This document shows, piece after piece, positions 16,797 to 24,532 of a DNA stretch of 57,004 nucleotides. Both the position numbers and the translations under genes were made by a program. This DNA comes from Candidatus Poribacteria bacterium (GTDB taxonomy: Bacteria; Poribacteria; WGA-4E; WGA-3G): the NCBI GenBank assembly GCA_028821605.1, contig JAPPFM010000040.1:90904-147907 (forward strand). The letters run 5' to 3'. Every line of letters begins with the position of its first letter. Position 1 is the stretch's first letter. The notes beneath the pieces were generated by a model. The model was given only the letters and a program-made list of their open reading frames with translations. It had not been told where the DNA came from and searched no databases.

Positions 16797-17582
16797 ATGC
16801 GTAGAAGTCTAATCCTGTTGGGACTTGCAGCGATCTGTGTATTTGCCGTGAGTCTCTCCGATGCCGTCGAGGAAAAGGATGTCCTCGTCTATTACTCTTT
16901 TGACAAGTTAAGTGGTAATAAAGTCACCGATGATTCTGAAAACGGGAATGATGCAAAGTTGGTCGGAAAAGGTTCACTTGTTAAAGGTCCGTTCAACAAA
17001 GCGATCCAACTGAATGGTGGTGTCGTCCAAATGGAACAGAATGACTTCATCGTTCCAATCGGGGAGATAGGGGAAATCACGATGGAAGCGTGGTTTTTCC
17101 TTAATCAACACGCTTCGTACGATGGAATCATCTCGATTGAAGCCGCTGCCGCGGGATGTTGTGAATTCCGCACGATGGTGAACCCGAGTTTCAACCCGTT
17201 TTGGGATGCCGGACATCACGCCGACAAGAGCCTCGCGAACTTTCAGTTTGAATTAAAAGAGTGGTACCACTATGTTATGGTTGCCGATGGGAAGGATGGC
17301 AAAATCTATGTCAACGGTGAATTTATCGGCGCGCAGCCAGAGAATTTTAAGTGGCCCAAGTTCAAAGAGGCAGCGATTTACATCGGCGCAGGCGAAAATC
17401 CGAACCTCCACAAGGTAGAAGATGCCATTATTGATGAGGTCGTCATATACGCGAAAGCGTTGACTGCAAAAGAGGTTGAGGAATCGATGGAACAGAGTCT
17501 CCCGGGTGTGCTTGGTTGGCTTGCGGTTGAAGCACGCGACAAGTTAGCAGTGACGTGGGGAGAATTGAAAACCGATTTCTAA
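16797..17582 (+). CDS. Secreted LamG/concanavalin-like protein with KLAxTWG C-terminal tail
   Basis: 261 residues. A signal peptide is clear (RRSLILLGLAAICVFAVSLSDA). Residues about 28-225 form a LamG/pentraxin-like jelly roll: LVYYSFDKLSGNKVTDDSENG, NKAIQLNGGVV, ITMEAWFFLNQ, WYHYVMVADGKDGKIYVNG, AAIYIGAGENP, AIIDEVVIYAKALTAKEV. Such domains bind carbohydrates or proteins outside the cell. The last residues, VEARDKLAVTWGELKTDF, carry the tail motif shared with five other proteins here. AAGGAGGA lies 6 bases before the ATG, behind a good promoter. A palindrome follows the stop codon. Confidence 0.9.
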   Translation: MRRSLILLGLAAICVFAVSLSDAVEEKDVLVYYSFDKLSGNKVTDDSENGNDAKLVGKGSLVKGPFNKAIQLNGGVVQMEQNDFIVPIGEIGEITMEAWFFLNQHASYDGIISIEAAAAGCCEFRTMVNPSFNPFWDAGHHADKSLANFQFELKEWYHYVMVADGKDGKIYVNGEFIGAQPENFKWPKFKEAAIYIGAGENPNLHKVEDAIIDEVVIYAKALTAKEVEESMEQSLPGVLGWLAVEARDKLAVTWGELKTDF

Positions 17583-17593
17583 GATAATTTGTT

Positions 17594-17624
17594 GTAGGGC
17601 GAGGCACTTCCGCCTCAGCCCTAC
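17594..17624. repeat. 31-bp palindrome after the LamG gene
   Basis: GTAGGGCGAGGC and GCCTCAGCCCTAC pair almost fully around a short loop. It may stabilise or end the upstream transcript, but no T-run follows. Confidence 0.55.
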
Positions 17625-17641
17625 ATTTATTCGGAGACGCT

Positions 17642-18031
17642 ATGAAATTTGGATTTTTATCAAAAATTTTTGAAGGTGCTTTAAGTATCGAAAAAACATA
17701 TAACCAGTGCGATAAAGCGCTTGGTGAACTAAAAGCCTACAATCAAAAACGCCAAGAGGCGGATTTTCGTATTTCAGATGAAGATAAAGCGGCATTAGAT
17801 GAAGTTGTCAACACTGCTCTTGAAAATGCAACCCGTATCATTGACAAAGAAGGCGAGCGGAATTGGCCCGGTGTGTTTCGAGAAATGCACAAAAATTTAG
17901 CAAACCTCTATTTGGAACTTGACGAACACGATAAAGTCCGGGCAGCCTGTGAAAATCTTCAAAACTATGGTGAAGTCGGCAGACTCGATGCCGATGAGGT
18001 CATGCAAAGCCTCAAGGAGAAAGAGGAGTAG
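17642..18031 (+). CDS. Hypothetical helical protein
   Basis: 129 residues, mostly helical and charged, without a signal peptide or membrane segment. I do not recognise the family. The second half (NWPGVFREMHKNLANLYLEL) has the feel of a degenerate TPR-like helix pair. GGAG lies 5 bases before the ATG, supporting translation. It sits between the LamG gene and a vWA-domain gene on the same strand. Confidence 0.65.
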   Translation: MKFGFLSKIFEGALSIEKTYNQCDKALGELKAYNQKRQEADFRISDEDKAALDEVVNTALENATRIIDKEGERNWPGVFREMHKNLANLYLELDEHDKVRAACENLQNYGEVGRLDADEVMQSLKEKEE

Positions 18032-18034
18032 CGG

Positions 18035-18138
18035 TTGTTAGTTATCAGTTGTCGGTTGTTGATCTGTGGCGGTTGCGTATTATTTCACCATCACAAATGT
18101 CTCTTAACTGAAAACTGAAAACTGATAACCGACGACTA
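18035..18138. repeat. Palindromic repeat of the TAGTTATCAGTT family
   Basis: Left arm TTAGTTATCAGTTGTCGG, right arm AACTGATAACCGACGACTAT; the two pair imperfectly. The same family fills several gaps in the type II secretion operon. It ends directly at the next start codon, so that gene lacks a ribosome-binding site of its own. Confidence 0.65.
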
Positions 18139-18140
18139 TA

Positions 18141-20042
18141 ATGCAATTCCTAAACCCTGCCGCGTTTTATCTGCTGGGTGTTATTCCTATTGTGGTGGCA
18201 CTTCACTTCCTGAAATTGCGCCGTCATACCCGTCTCGTCCCCAGCATTATGCTTTGGCTCTCCACCGATGAGGACCGGAGAGCGAATGTCCCTTTCCAAA
18301 GACTCCGTAACCTCCTGCTCCCACTTTTACAGGTCCTGTTTTTAGTGCTTCTCACGTGCAGCATAGCACGTCCTGCGCTGTACAAGCCGGGTTTCATGCC
18401 CGGTAAAGTGATTCTTATCGTCGATAATTCCGCGAGTATGTTATCAACAGAGATGGGAGAGATTCGTCTAACACTCGCAAAGCAGGAAGCACAGAGGTAC
18501 ATTAAAGAGGTTTCCGCGAGTGGGGGCATGATGCTTATGACCACAAATGCCCCCGGAACCTATATCCAACAAGCGTTCACCACAGATACAGCAAAACTCC
18601 ACCGCGCGGTAGAAAACATTACGTCAACCCATACCCCTCGAAATCTCCGTCCCGTCTTTGATGCAGCAACGCGTTACGCCGAATCGCCACAAGACAAGGT
18701 TGTTTTTATCAGTGATACCTTTGAAAACCTACCGGATATATCGCTGCCTGTCCATAAAATCGGAGTGGGTAGGAAAGCGGATAATGTCGGTATCATTCGG
18801 TTTAGTGTTGAGGTCGTAGGGAACCGATACGAGGTGTTAGTGGGGATTCAAAACTTCACTGATATGTCCAAGGAATTTGACGTTCGATTGGCAGTCGAAA
18901 ATGTTTTCCTTGATGATAGAACGGTATCTATCCGTCCCGGTAAGACCAGATCCATCCTATTTTCAGATGATTCGAGCGGTTTAGAGGGGAAAGTCATGGG
19001 GATACATCTTGATATAGAAGATGATTTCGCGTCCGATAACAGTGCCTCCGCAATACTATCCGCTGTCCCGCCGTTACACATTTTACTTATCAGCGACAAT
19101 CGAAATTCTTTACTCCCTATGCTTTTGGAAGCGTATGGAGATCACATAAAACTGGACCTTGTTGATCCTGTGGATTATCACGGTACTGTCGATGCGGATC
19201 TCATAATCTTTGATGGTAGCACGCCCGCTGGACGCGATGCACTTGGTGATTTTTCTGAAGTTGACTCGGAGACACATCTAATCTTCATCGCTCCAGGCAG
19301 TAACCTGCCTCTCATTCTTGACGATGTTTCCGCTGTCGAAATGGTTAGTACGCCTACACGCGTTATCAAGGAGGATGAAGGGCATCCACTCATGGTTGGT
19401 GTGTCGCTGCAAGGGGTGTTGGTGAAAGAATCTTGGCATCGAGAATTGCCACTCTGGGGAGATGCGCTTGTTGAGACAGAAAAGGGGGCACTGATATGGA
19501 CCGGTCAGAAATCGGACAACCAACGCCTTGTCTTTGAGTTTGATGCATTCAATCCCAAAATCTCTGACTTCGCTTTGACGATTCCAGCTGCTCCACAGTT
19601 CGTCTATCAGTGTTTAGCATGGTTTGAGGCAGGGACTGCGCCTCTCCAGCCACTTCTGTTTCAAGAAGGTAAAACCCGGCACGCATTCCGAACTGGCGAA
19701 CAGGTGAAAGTAGGATTGACACGCGAGGGACGCACGCTTCACGTGCAGAAACCCGATAAAACGATGGTTGAACTCGACAATCCTATATTTACCCAGACAG
19801 ATCAGATTGGGGTCTATACCCTTTTGGCTGACAATATAGAACTTGAACGGTTTACGGTCAACCTATTAAACGCTAAAGAGTCAGCACTGCCACATTCTTT
19901 AGGGTCAACGATACCAGAGGATTCGACGGACACGGAAGCCGGTTTGCAACCCATCGCTCAGGAGATATGGCGTTGGTTTGCCTTCACTGCCTGTCTATTC
20001 CTTCTCGTGGAGTGGTGGTTTTATCACCGAAATAGTCTGTAA
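18141..20042 (+). CDS. BatA-like membrane protein with von Willebrand factor A domain
   Basis: 633 residues. The N-terminus (FLNPAAFYLLGVIPIVVALHFLKLRR) is the BatA/aerotolerance-regulator N-terminal domain with two membrane segments, the second at LLLPLLQVLFLVLLTCSIARP. A vWA domain follows, with the metal-binding DxSxS motif as VDNSASM and a later KVVFISDTFEN strand. The middle resembles a class I glutamine-amidotransferase-like half as in many such proteins. A last membrane segment is at FAFTACLFLLVEWWFY. Proteins of this type work with MoxR ATPases, but none is present here. No Shine-Dalgarno site is visible. Confidence 0.85.
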   Translation: MQFLNPAAFYLLGVIPIVVALHFLKLRRHTRLVPSIMLWLSTDEDRRANVPFQRLRNLLLPLLQVLFLVLLTCSIARPALYKPGFMPGKVILIVDNSASMLSTEMGEIRLTLAKQEAQRYIKEVSASGGMMLMTTNAPGTYIQQAFTTDTAKLHRAVENITSTHTPRNLRPVFDAATRYAESPQDKVVFISDTFENLPDISLPVHKIGVGRKADNVGIIRFSVEVVGNRYEVLVGIQNFTDMSKEFDVRLAVENVFLDDRTVSIRPGKTRSILFSDDSSGLEGKVMGIHLDIEDDFASDNSASAILSAVPPLHILLISDNRNSLLPMLLEAYGDHIKLDLVDPVDYHGTVDADLIIFDGSTPAGRDALGDFSEVDSETHLIFIAPGSNLPLILDDVSAVEMVSTPTRVIKEDEGHPLMVGVSLQGVLVKESWHRELPLWGDALVETEKGALIWTGQKSDNQRLVFEFDAFNPKISDFALTIPAAPQFVYQCLAWFEAGTAPLQPLLFQEGKTRHAFRTGEQVKVGLTREGRTLHVQKPDKTMVELDNPIFTQTDQIGVYTLLADNIELERFTVNLLNAKESALPHSLGSTIPEDSTDTEAGLQPIAQEIWRWFAFTACLFLLVEWWFYHRNSL

Positions 20043-20104
20043 TACCTACGCAAAAATACCTCGCCTACCGAGTGAGTGAAGAGATTTTTGACAAGGAAAA
20101 AGAA

Positions 20105-20368
20105 CTATTTATCCGGTTCCACGTCCTTAGGTTCCGGCTTGCTGTTTTGGACTTCTACGGATTTTCTATGTTCTTCAAACTGTTCTTTTTCTTTTTCAAA
20201 CTGCTCTTTTTCTGCTTTGAACTGTTTTCGTTCTTCTCTGAGTTTTGCCCGTTCTTCACGAGCGCGTCGTAAAAACATAAGACTGATTCCTTCTTCAAAA
20301 AGTGTTAGCAGAGTTGCGGCTGACAAGACACTTGAGACATTGACCACAACAGTATAAAGAAAACTCAC
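20105..20368 (-). CDS. Small membrane-anchored coiled-coil protein
   Basis: 87 residues from a GTG. An N-terminal hydrophobic stretch (LYTVVVNVSSVLSAATLLTLF) is followed by a long charged helix (ERAKLREERKQFKAEKEQFE and on) with heptad spacing, then a Pro/Lys-rich tail. I do not recognise a family. It begins 7 bases after a 31-codon gene with a strong ribosome-binding site, so the pair looks like one operon. Low-complexity composition makes a chance frame possible. Confidence 0.55.
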   Translation of the reverse strand: MSFLYTVVVNVSSVLSAATLLTLFEEGISLMFLRRAREERAKLREERKQFKAEKEQFEKEKEQFEEHRKSVEVQNSKPEPKDVEPDK

Positions 20369-20375
20369 AATGTTA

Positions 20376-20471
20376 TTACGTCGGTTTTTTCAGACCAACA
20401 GACTTGAAGATTTCTCCAAAACATGTTATCATCGTTTCTGGAGTGACCCGTTTCGGGGATCTCTTTTTCAT
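20376..20471 (-). CDS. 31-residue small protein, ribosome-binding site inside an inverted repeat
   Basis: The ATG at 20471 is preceded at 6 bases by TAAGGAGGT, a full match to the 16S rRNA 3' end. The frame encodes a basic peptide (MKKRSPKRVTPETM ... FKSVGLKKPT) and stops at 20376, 7 bases before the next gene's GTG. No family is recognisable. The start region is the right arm of the perfect inverted repeat at 20470-20537, so translation could be controlled by RNA folding. Confidence 0.55.
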   Translation of the reverse strand: MKKRSPKRVTPETMITCFGEIFKSVGLKKPT

Positions 20472-20537
20472 AAAATACCTCCTTACGATTTTATGACGTT
20501 GTTTGTCATTACAGACGGTTGTAAGGAGGTATTTTAT
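20470..20537 (-). promoter_or_regulatory. Perfect 17-bp inverted repeat occluding a start site
   Basis: On the minus-strand transcript the 5' arm ATAAAATACCTCCTTAC (from 20537) pairs without mismatch to GTAAGGAGGTATTTTAT (ending at 20470), with a 34-base loop that contains a smaller ATGAC/GTCAT stem. The 3' arm includes the whole Shine-Dalgarno site and the first two bases of the start codon. This is a plausible translational switch or the footprint of an inserted element. Confidence 0.6.
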
Positions 20538-20634
20538 CACAAACCCACTGACTTTCTCACACCTTTCTCACCCGAAATCGTTCACCACAGCACTTGATAA
20601 AAAAATGGGGGGGTAAGTGGCCCCTCATAAAAAA

Positions 20635-20664
20635 TTGACGCTTGTGGTAGTTATATGCTAAACT
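20635..20664 (+). promoter_or_regulatory. Putative promoter of the terpene-cyclase-like gene
   Basis: TTGACG (20635-20640), 18 bases, then TAAACT (20659-20664); the gene starts 70 bases on. The -35 box is the same as that of the LamG gene. Confidence 0.4.
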
Positions 20665-20734
20665 ATACATCAGAATTCAGTGATATGAAAGATGGACACA
20701 TCACCTTTTCAGTGAAATTCACCCGGGAAGAATT

Positions 20735-22501
20735 ATGAAGGAACAGGTCGCATCTGCATTAACGCACGGTACTGCCGCTTTGCTTGCACAACAAGACAAA
20801 GACGGAAATTTTGAAGGGCAACTCTCTTCAAGTACTTTCCCCACCTGCGCGTATGCCTGGATTGAACTTATCCGAAGCGAGACGTTGGATCCTGCCCTCA
20901 CCGAATGGTTTATCGCAAATCAGAAGGAAGATGGTGGTTGGGGACTGGATACGGCAAACATATCGAATACAGAAGCGACTCTATTTGTCCGCTTAATACT
21001 GGAGCAGATTCAGAAACAAGCACCAGACCCATCCGTTGAAAAGGCATTGGCATCCGCTCCCAAATCTCCGTCGCACCTCGCCTTGGTTAAGTTGGCTTAC
21101 GCCGCCTTTAGCGAGTTTGATTGGACAGAATTGACCTTATCAGAAAACGCGCTGCCGCTCATGAAACTGGCGAGACAATTGACGAAAATCCCATTCCTCG
21201 GTAGTCGGTTGAAACCACCCAGACACCGTTTGCCACCCGTTGCTCTCTTCAACACCCCAATGTTTGACGCACTGTTCATTGCCGAACAACATACACTCGT
21301 GCCTGTCTTCATCATGATTGAACTGAATACGCACAAACGTCCTGAAGTGATTGCGTCGCTGACGGCTTGGTTGAAATCGCATGTCCTCAGTGACGGCAGC
21401 TGGTTTCGGGTAAACTACATTACTGCTCTCTCTGTTTTGGCACTCATTGAACTTGAAAAAAAATGGACAGCAAACGAAGAAATCTCGGCGTTTATTGAAC
21501 GCGGGATCGATTGGCTTCGTAAGACGCGAAACCCCGATGGTGGGTGCCGAGAGGCACTAAACCTCAATGTATGGGATACTGCCCTGAGTATCATCGCACT
21601 AACAGAGGTGTATGCTACACATAATGAATCGGGGTTACAAACGCCTCCTACAAATGAACTCATAGGTAAAGTGAAACGTGCCGCGCAGTGGCTCGTCAAA
21701 CACCAAAACACCGATGGTGGATGGGCATTTTCAGGATTAGAGGATTGTAGGGACGAGGTAACCTCGCCCCTACCGAGCGACGCTGACGATACAGCACTCG
21801 GCACCCTTGCGCTGATTCGTTCGCTCTTTGTGGGTGCACCTATTGACCGTGAGGCATTGGATCAAGCAGTTCACCGCGGGATAGGATGGTTAAAGACACA
21901 ACAGAGTCCCGATGGCAGTTGGAGCACATATCAACCCGGTCAAGGAGATGTGGGTTGCGTGAGTATCACCGCGCATGCAATTGAGGCACTCCTCGCACTT
22001 AACCAAAGCGACGTTTCTGATAAACCAGATGTTCAGAATGAGATCAATCGTGGAATTCATTGGCTCCGACGGCAAATTCATCGAGATGGTTATTGGCGAG
22101 ACCTCTGGCTGGCGAAGGACACATACGGCACCGCCTGCGCGATAATAGCACTCATCAAAGCCGGACAGGAAAGTGCCCCTGAAATCCAACGTGGTGTCGA
22201 ATGGCTCGAACGCACCCAAAATGCGGATGGGGGTTGGGGAGAAGATATGTTTGGGAATCCAACCGAAAGCACAGTTGAGCAGACGGCTTGGAGTACTTAT
22301 GCTCTCCTACTCGCCAATCCAGAAAAACATGCCGCCAAAGAAGGCGTAGCGTTTTTACTCGAACATCAACGAGAAGATGGTTCCTGGCCCGAGCAGTGTG
22401 TCGGCATCTATTGGGAGATCATCGGTGGCTACGCCGATCCAATTTATGCGTCCGTCTTCCCGATACTTGCCTTGTGTCAGGCATCGCAAACAAACCTTTA
22501 G
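20735..22501 (+). CDS. Squalene-hopene-cyclase-like class II terpene cyclase / prenyltransferase-repeat protein
   Basis: 588 residues made of (alpha/alpha) barrel repeats with QW-type motifs: QKEDGGWGLD, NPDGGCRE, NTDGGWAFS, SPDGSWSTY, NADGGWGED and REDGSWPEQ. The catalytic acid motif of class II cyclases, DxDDTA, appears as SDADDTALGTLAL at about residue 350. The C-terminus (WEIIGGYADPIYASVFPILAL) resembles the substrate-channel end of squalene-hopene cyclase, which is usually a little longer. Products could be hopanoids or another cyclic terpenoid. A 27-bp palindromic repeat is embedded just before the DADD motif. The GT2 gene follows after 8 bases. Confidence 0.8.
   Translation: MKEQVASALTHGTAALLAQQDKDGNFEGQLSSSTFPTCAYAWIELIRSETLDPALTEWFIANQKEDGGWGLDTANISNTEATLFVRLILEQIQKQAPDPSVEKALASAPKSPSHLALVKLAYAAFSEFDWTELTLSENALPLMKLARQLTKIPFLGSRLKPPRHRLPPVALFNTPMFDALFIAEQHTLVPVFIMIELNTHKRPEVIASLTAWLKSHVLSDGSWFRVNYITALSVLALIELEKKWTANEEISAFIERGIDWLRKTRNPDGGCREALNLNVWDTALSIIALTEVYATHNESGLQTPPTNELIGKVKRAAQWLVKHQNTDGGWAFSGLEDCRDEVTSPLPSDADDTALGTLALIRSLFVGAPIDREALDQAVHRGIGWLKTQQSPDGSWSTYQPGQGDVGCVSITAHAIEALLALNQSDVSDKPDVQNEINRGIHWLRRQIHRDGYWRDLWLAKDTYGTACAIIALIKAGQESAPEIQRGVEWLERTQNADGGWGEDMFGNPTESTVEQTAWSTYALLLANPEKHAAKEGVAFLLEHQREDGSWPEQCVGIYWEIIGGYADPIYASVFPILALCQASQTNL
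21747..21773. repeat. 27-bp palindrome inside the terpene-cyclase-like gene
   Basis: GTAGGGACGAGGT and ACCTCGCCCCTAC pair at 12 of 13 positions around one base. It has the same size and ends as the intergenic copies at 5080 and 16532 but lies within coding sequence, giving the irregular stretch CRDEVTSPLPS between a QW motif and the catalytic DADD. Confidence 0.75.
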
Positions 22502-22509
22502 GTTCGCCC

Positions 22510-23196
22510 ATGGCGACGGCACGAAAAATATCAATTATCATCCCCATTCTGAACGAGGCAAAGATTTTAGAAAAGACACTGTTTCAACTCCAGTTGACCC
22601 AGGGATGCCACGAACTCATTATCGTAGATGGCGGAAGCACGGATGGCTCAATCTGTATCGCCAAGAAGTATGGGAAGGTGCTAACATCAGAACGCGGAAG
22701 GGCAAAGCAGTTAAACATAGGTGCAGCGGCAGCGACAGGGGACATCCTGCTCTTCCTACATGCAGATATCTGGCTTGAACCGGGCGCATTGGCAGCCGTA
22801 GAAACCGCGCTGTCATCGGGTTACATCGGTGGTGGGTTTCAACAGAAGATTGATGGAAAGAGTATCCTCTATCGTATGATTGAGATCGCGGGGAATATAC
22901 GAGGCAGACATCTGAAGGTATTTTATGGGGATAGCGGTATCTTCCTTGCACGCGCCAACTTTGATAAAATCGGGGGTTTCCCGGAGATTCCAATTCTGGA
23001 GGAGATGGAATTTTCAAAAGGACTACGGAGACTTGGGAAAACAACGCTCGTCAGCCCTTGTATCCACATTTCTGCCCGACGCTGGGAAACCGGAGGTATT
23101 GTCCGAACGACACTAAGTAACTGGCTCATTACTTTGCTCTATTTCCTCGGGGTTTCCCCGGAGAAACTCGCGCGGCTCTATCGCCATATCCGATAG
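22510..23196 (+). CDS. Glycosyltransferase family 2 (TIGR04283-like)
   Basis: 228 residues from the ATG at 22510. Motifs are ISIIIPILNEAKILEKTL, ELIIVDGGSTDGS, VLTSERGRAKQLNIGAAAA and LLFLHADIWLEPGA, which match the GT2 subfamily often placed with radical-SAM/selenodomain genes. The catalytic DxD equivalent is HAD. It starts 8 bases after the cyclase stop, so one transcript is likely; modification of the terpenoid or of a lipid carrier is a possible link. A longer in-frame reading upstream overlaps the cyclase and is not needed. Confidence 0.9.
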   Translation: MATARKISIIIPILNEAKILEKTLFQLQLTQGCHELIIVDGGSTDGSICIAKKYGKVLTSERGRAKQLNIGAAAATGDILLFLHADIWLEPGALAAVETALSSGYIGGGFQQKIDGKSILYRMIEIAGNIRGRHLKVFYGDSGIFLARANFDKIGGFPEIPILEEMEFSKGLRRLGKTTLVSPCIHISARRWETGGIVRTTLSNWLITLLYFLGVSPEKLARLYRHIR

Positions 23197-23202
23197 CGCA
23201 AC

Positions 23203-23250
23203 AAAAAAGGGAATTCCCTGCCTGCCTTGGATGGCAAACAGGAAATTCCC
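23203..23250 (-). terminator. Rho-independent terminator for the minus-strand gene
   Basis: On the minus strand GGGAATTTCCTGTTTGCC-AT pairs with GGCAGGCAGGGAATTCCC around CCAA, followed by TTTTTTGT. It lies 55 bases after the stop of the gene ending at 23305. It may also affect the convergent GT2 transcript. Confidence 0.8.
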
Positions 23251-23304
23251 CATCAGGGATGTTGAGATAATTTTGCTGCTACCCCAACACGAGCGTGTAT
23301 GAAA

Positions 23305-24171
23305 TTAACGACCCACCTTGAGTGAACCCCAAGTTGTCGCTAACTTGTTCTTGGCTTCAACATCAAATGTCCCATTTTCAGAGAGCCAATTGTTGATGAA
23401 TTCAACGACACCAATACCGCGGACATCCGGTTTCTCTGGCCATTCAGGTCTCCCGACCTGCCACATGGCTGCAATCATGCCGGTCCCATCTTTACCCGGT
23501 GTCTTGCTGACTGCAACTGCTGGATCCGCTGTATTCTTATCCGCTAAAGCAAAAGCAACGACATCCCAATCCGATTTCTCGAACTGCTCAAGATGCCACG
23601 GACGGGTGGATTTAAACGGCTTGAATGAAGGGATAGCCTTTTTCCCCTCAGCAGTCGCTTCAAAGTTAGCTCCCCGATCACTAAAAGTTAACCCAGGGAT
23701 ATCAAAGACATTGGCAGCACCGTCTGCACCATTATTTGGACTCCGTATCCCGCCCTCGTAGCTCATGTAGAAGATCCAATCCGCCACGTTAATGACAACG
23801 TTACCTTCTTCAATAAAGTTCTCTACATTGGAGCCATCAGGATCTTTGTTTGGAAACTGATAAAGTCCACTCGGTGTGGTTCCACAGGCAAGGATAATAA
23901 CATCCTGTTGACCGTTGCCGGTATGTTCCACACACCACTTTGCGAGCGGAGAATTGTCGCCGACTTCATCGCCATCACCGAAATCTTCAATACTATTAAA
24001 CAGTGCCTTGATGCCCGGATCACTCTTGATTACCTTGACATTCTCAGCAACTGCCTTATCGGAAATCCAACCCGGGTTGGTTGGTCCTGAGTAAAATGCT
24101 AAGTCGTTGGCTGAGACCATAGCCATACCACCCACAAGGGCGAAAATGACTATACTTACATAGAGTTTCAT
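23305..24171 (-). CDS. Secreted protein of unknown family with KLATTWG C-terminal tail
   Basis: 288 residues. Start chosen at 24171, where a signal peptide begins (MKLYVSIVIFALVGGMAMVSA); AGGAGG lies 10 bases upstream. The mature part has alternating strands with VIILACGTTPSGLYQFPNK and NVVINVADWIFYMSYEGG, suggesting a flavodoxin-like or glutamine-amidotransferase-like fold; I cannot name the family. The C-terminus reads FDVEAKNKLATTWGSLKVGR, the shared tail. It has its own promoter candidate and a terminator, so it is a single-gene unit. Confidence 0.8.
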   Translation of the reverse strand: MKLYVSIVIFALVGGMAMVSANDLAFYSGPTNPGWISDKAVAENVKVIKSDPGIKALFNSIEDFGDGDEVGDNSPLAKWCVEHTGNGQQDVIILACGTTPSGLYQFPNKDPDGSNVENFIEEGNVVINVADWIFYMSYEGGIRSPNNGADGAANVFDIPGLTFSDRGANFEATAEGKKAIPSFKPFKSTRPWHLEQFEKSDWDVVAFALADKNTADPAVAVSKTPGKDGTGMIAAMWQVGRPEWPEKPDVRGIGVVEFINNWLSENGTFDVEAKNKLATTWGSLKVGR

Positions 24172-24417
24172 GATATGTAATACCTCCTGTCTGGTTGCCA
24201 TCAGTATAGGTTCTGACCTATCTCTATTTGTTGCGGTGGATCGTTAATGTGCCACCCCAACACCTGTCGTAGTATTGTCAAAGAGACAACTAACAAACAA
24301 CTTTAATTTCCTCCAAGGCATCGTCACTCTGCCCTGGATCTCTATAACGGTTGTAATACTTCTGTGTTCTACGAGTCAATTGTTGATAAATTATTTGCCC
24401 GCAGAGTACTTTCTTAG

Positions 24418-24447
24418 AGTGTACCTTAAAATGCAAATTAGTGTCAA
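24418..24447 (-). promoter_or_regulatory. Putative promoter with long leader
   Basis: On the minus strand TTGACA (24447-24442), 18 bases, TACACT (24423-24418). The leader to the start codon at 24171 would be about 240 bases; I see no riboswitch fold I can name in it. The remainder of 24202-24532 holds nothing else I can identify. Confidence 0.35.
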
Positions 24448-24532
24448 CACTTTTTTGCAGAAAATCGCAATAATTTAGAGCTACTTCTGCTTTTTAGTGT
24501 CAAGCATACCAATTTTCTAAAACACAGAATGA

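Noticed and set aside
20370-20597. 75-codon plus-strand reading frame
   Set aside because: It has no ribosome-binding site or family resemblance and lies opposite the well-supported 31-codon gene and its inverted repeat.
22288-22509. N-terminal extension of the GT2 protein
   Set aside because: It overlaps the end of the cyclase gene in another frame and is Arg-rich out-of-frame sequence; the family begins at ATG 22510.
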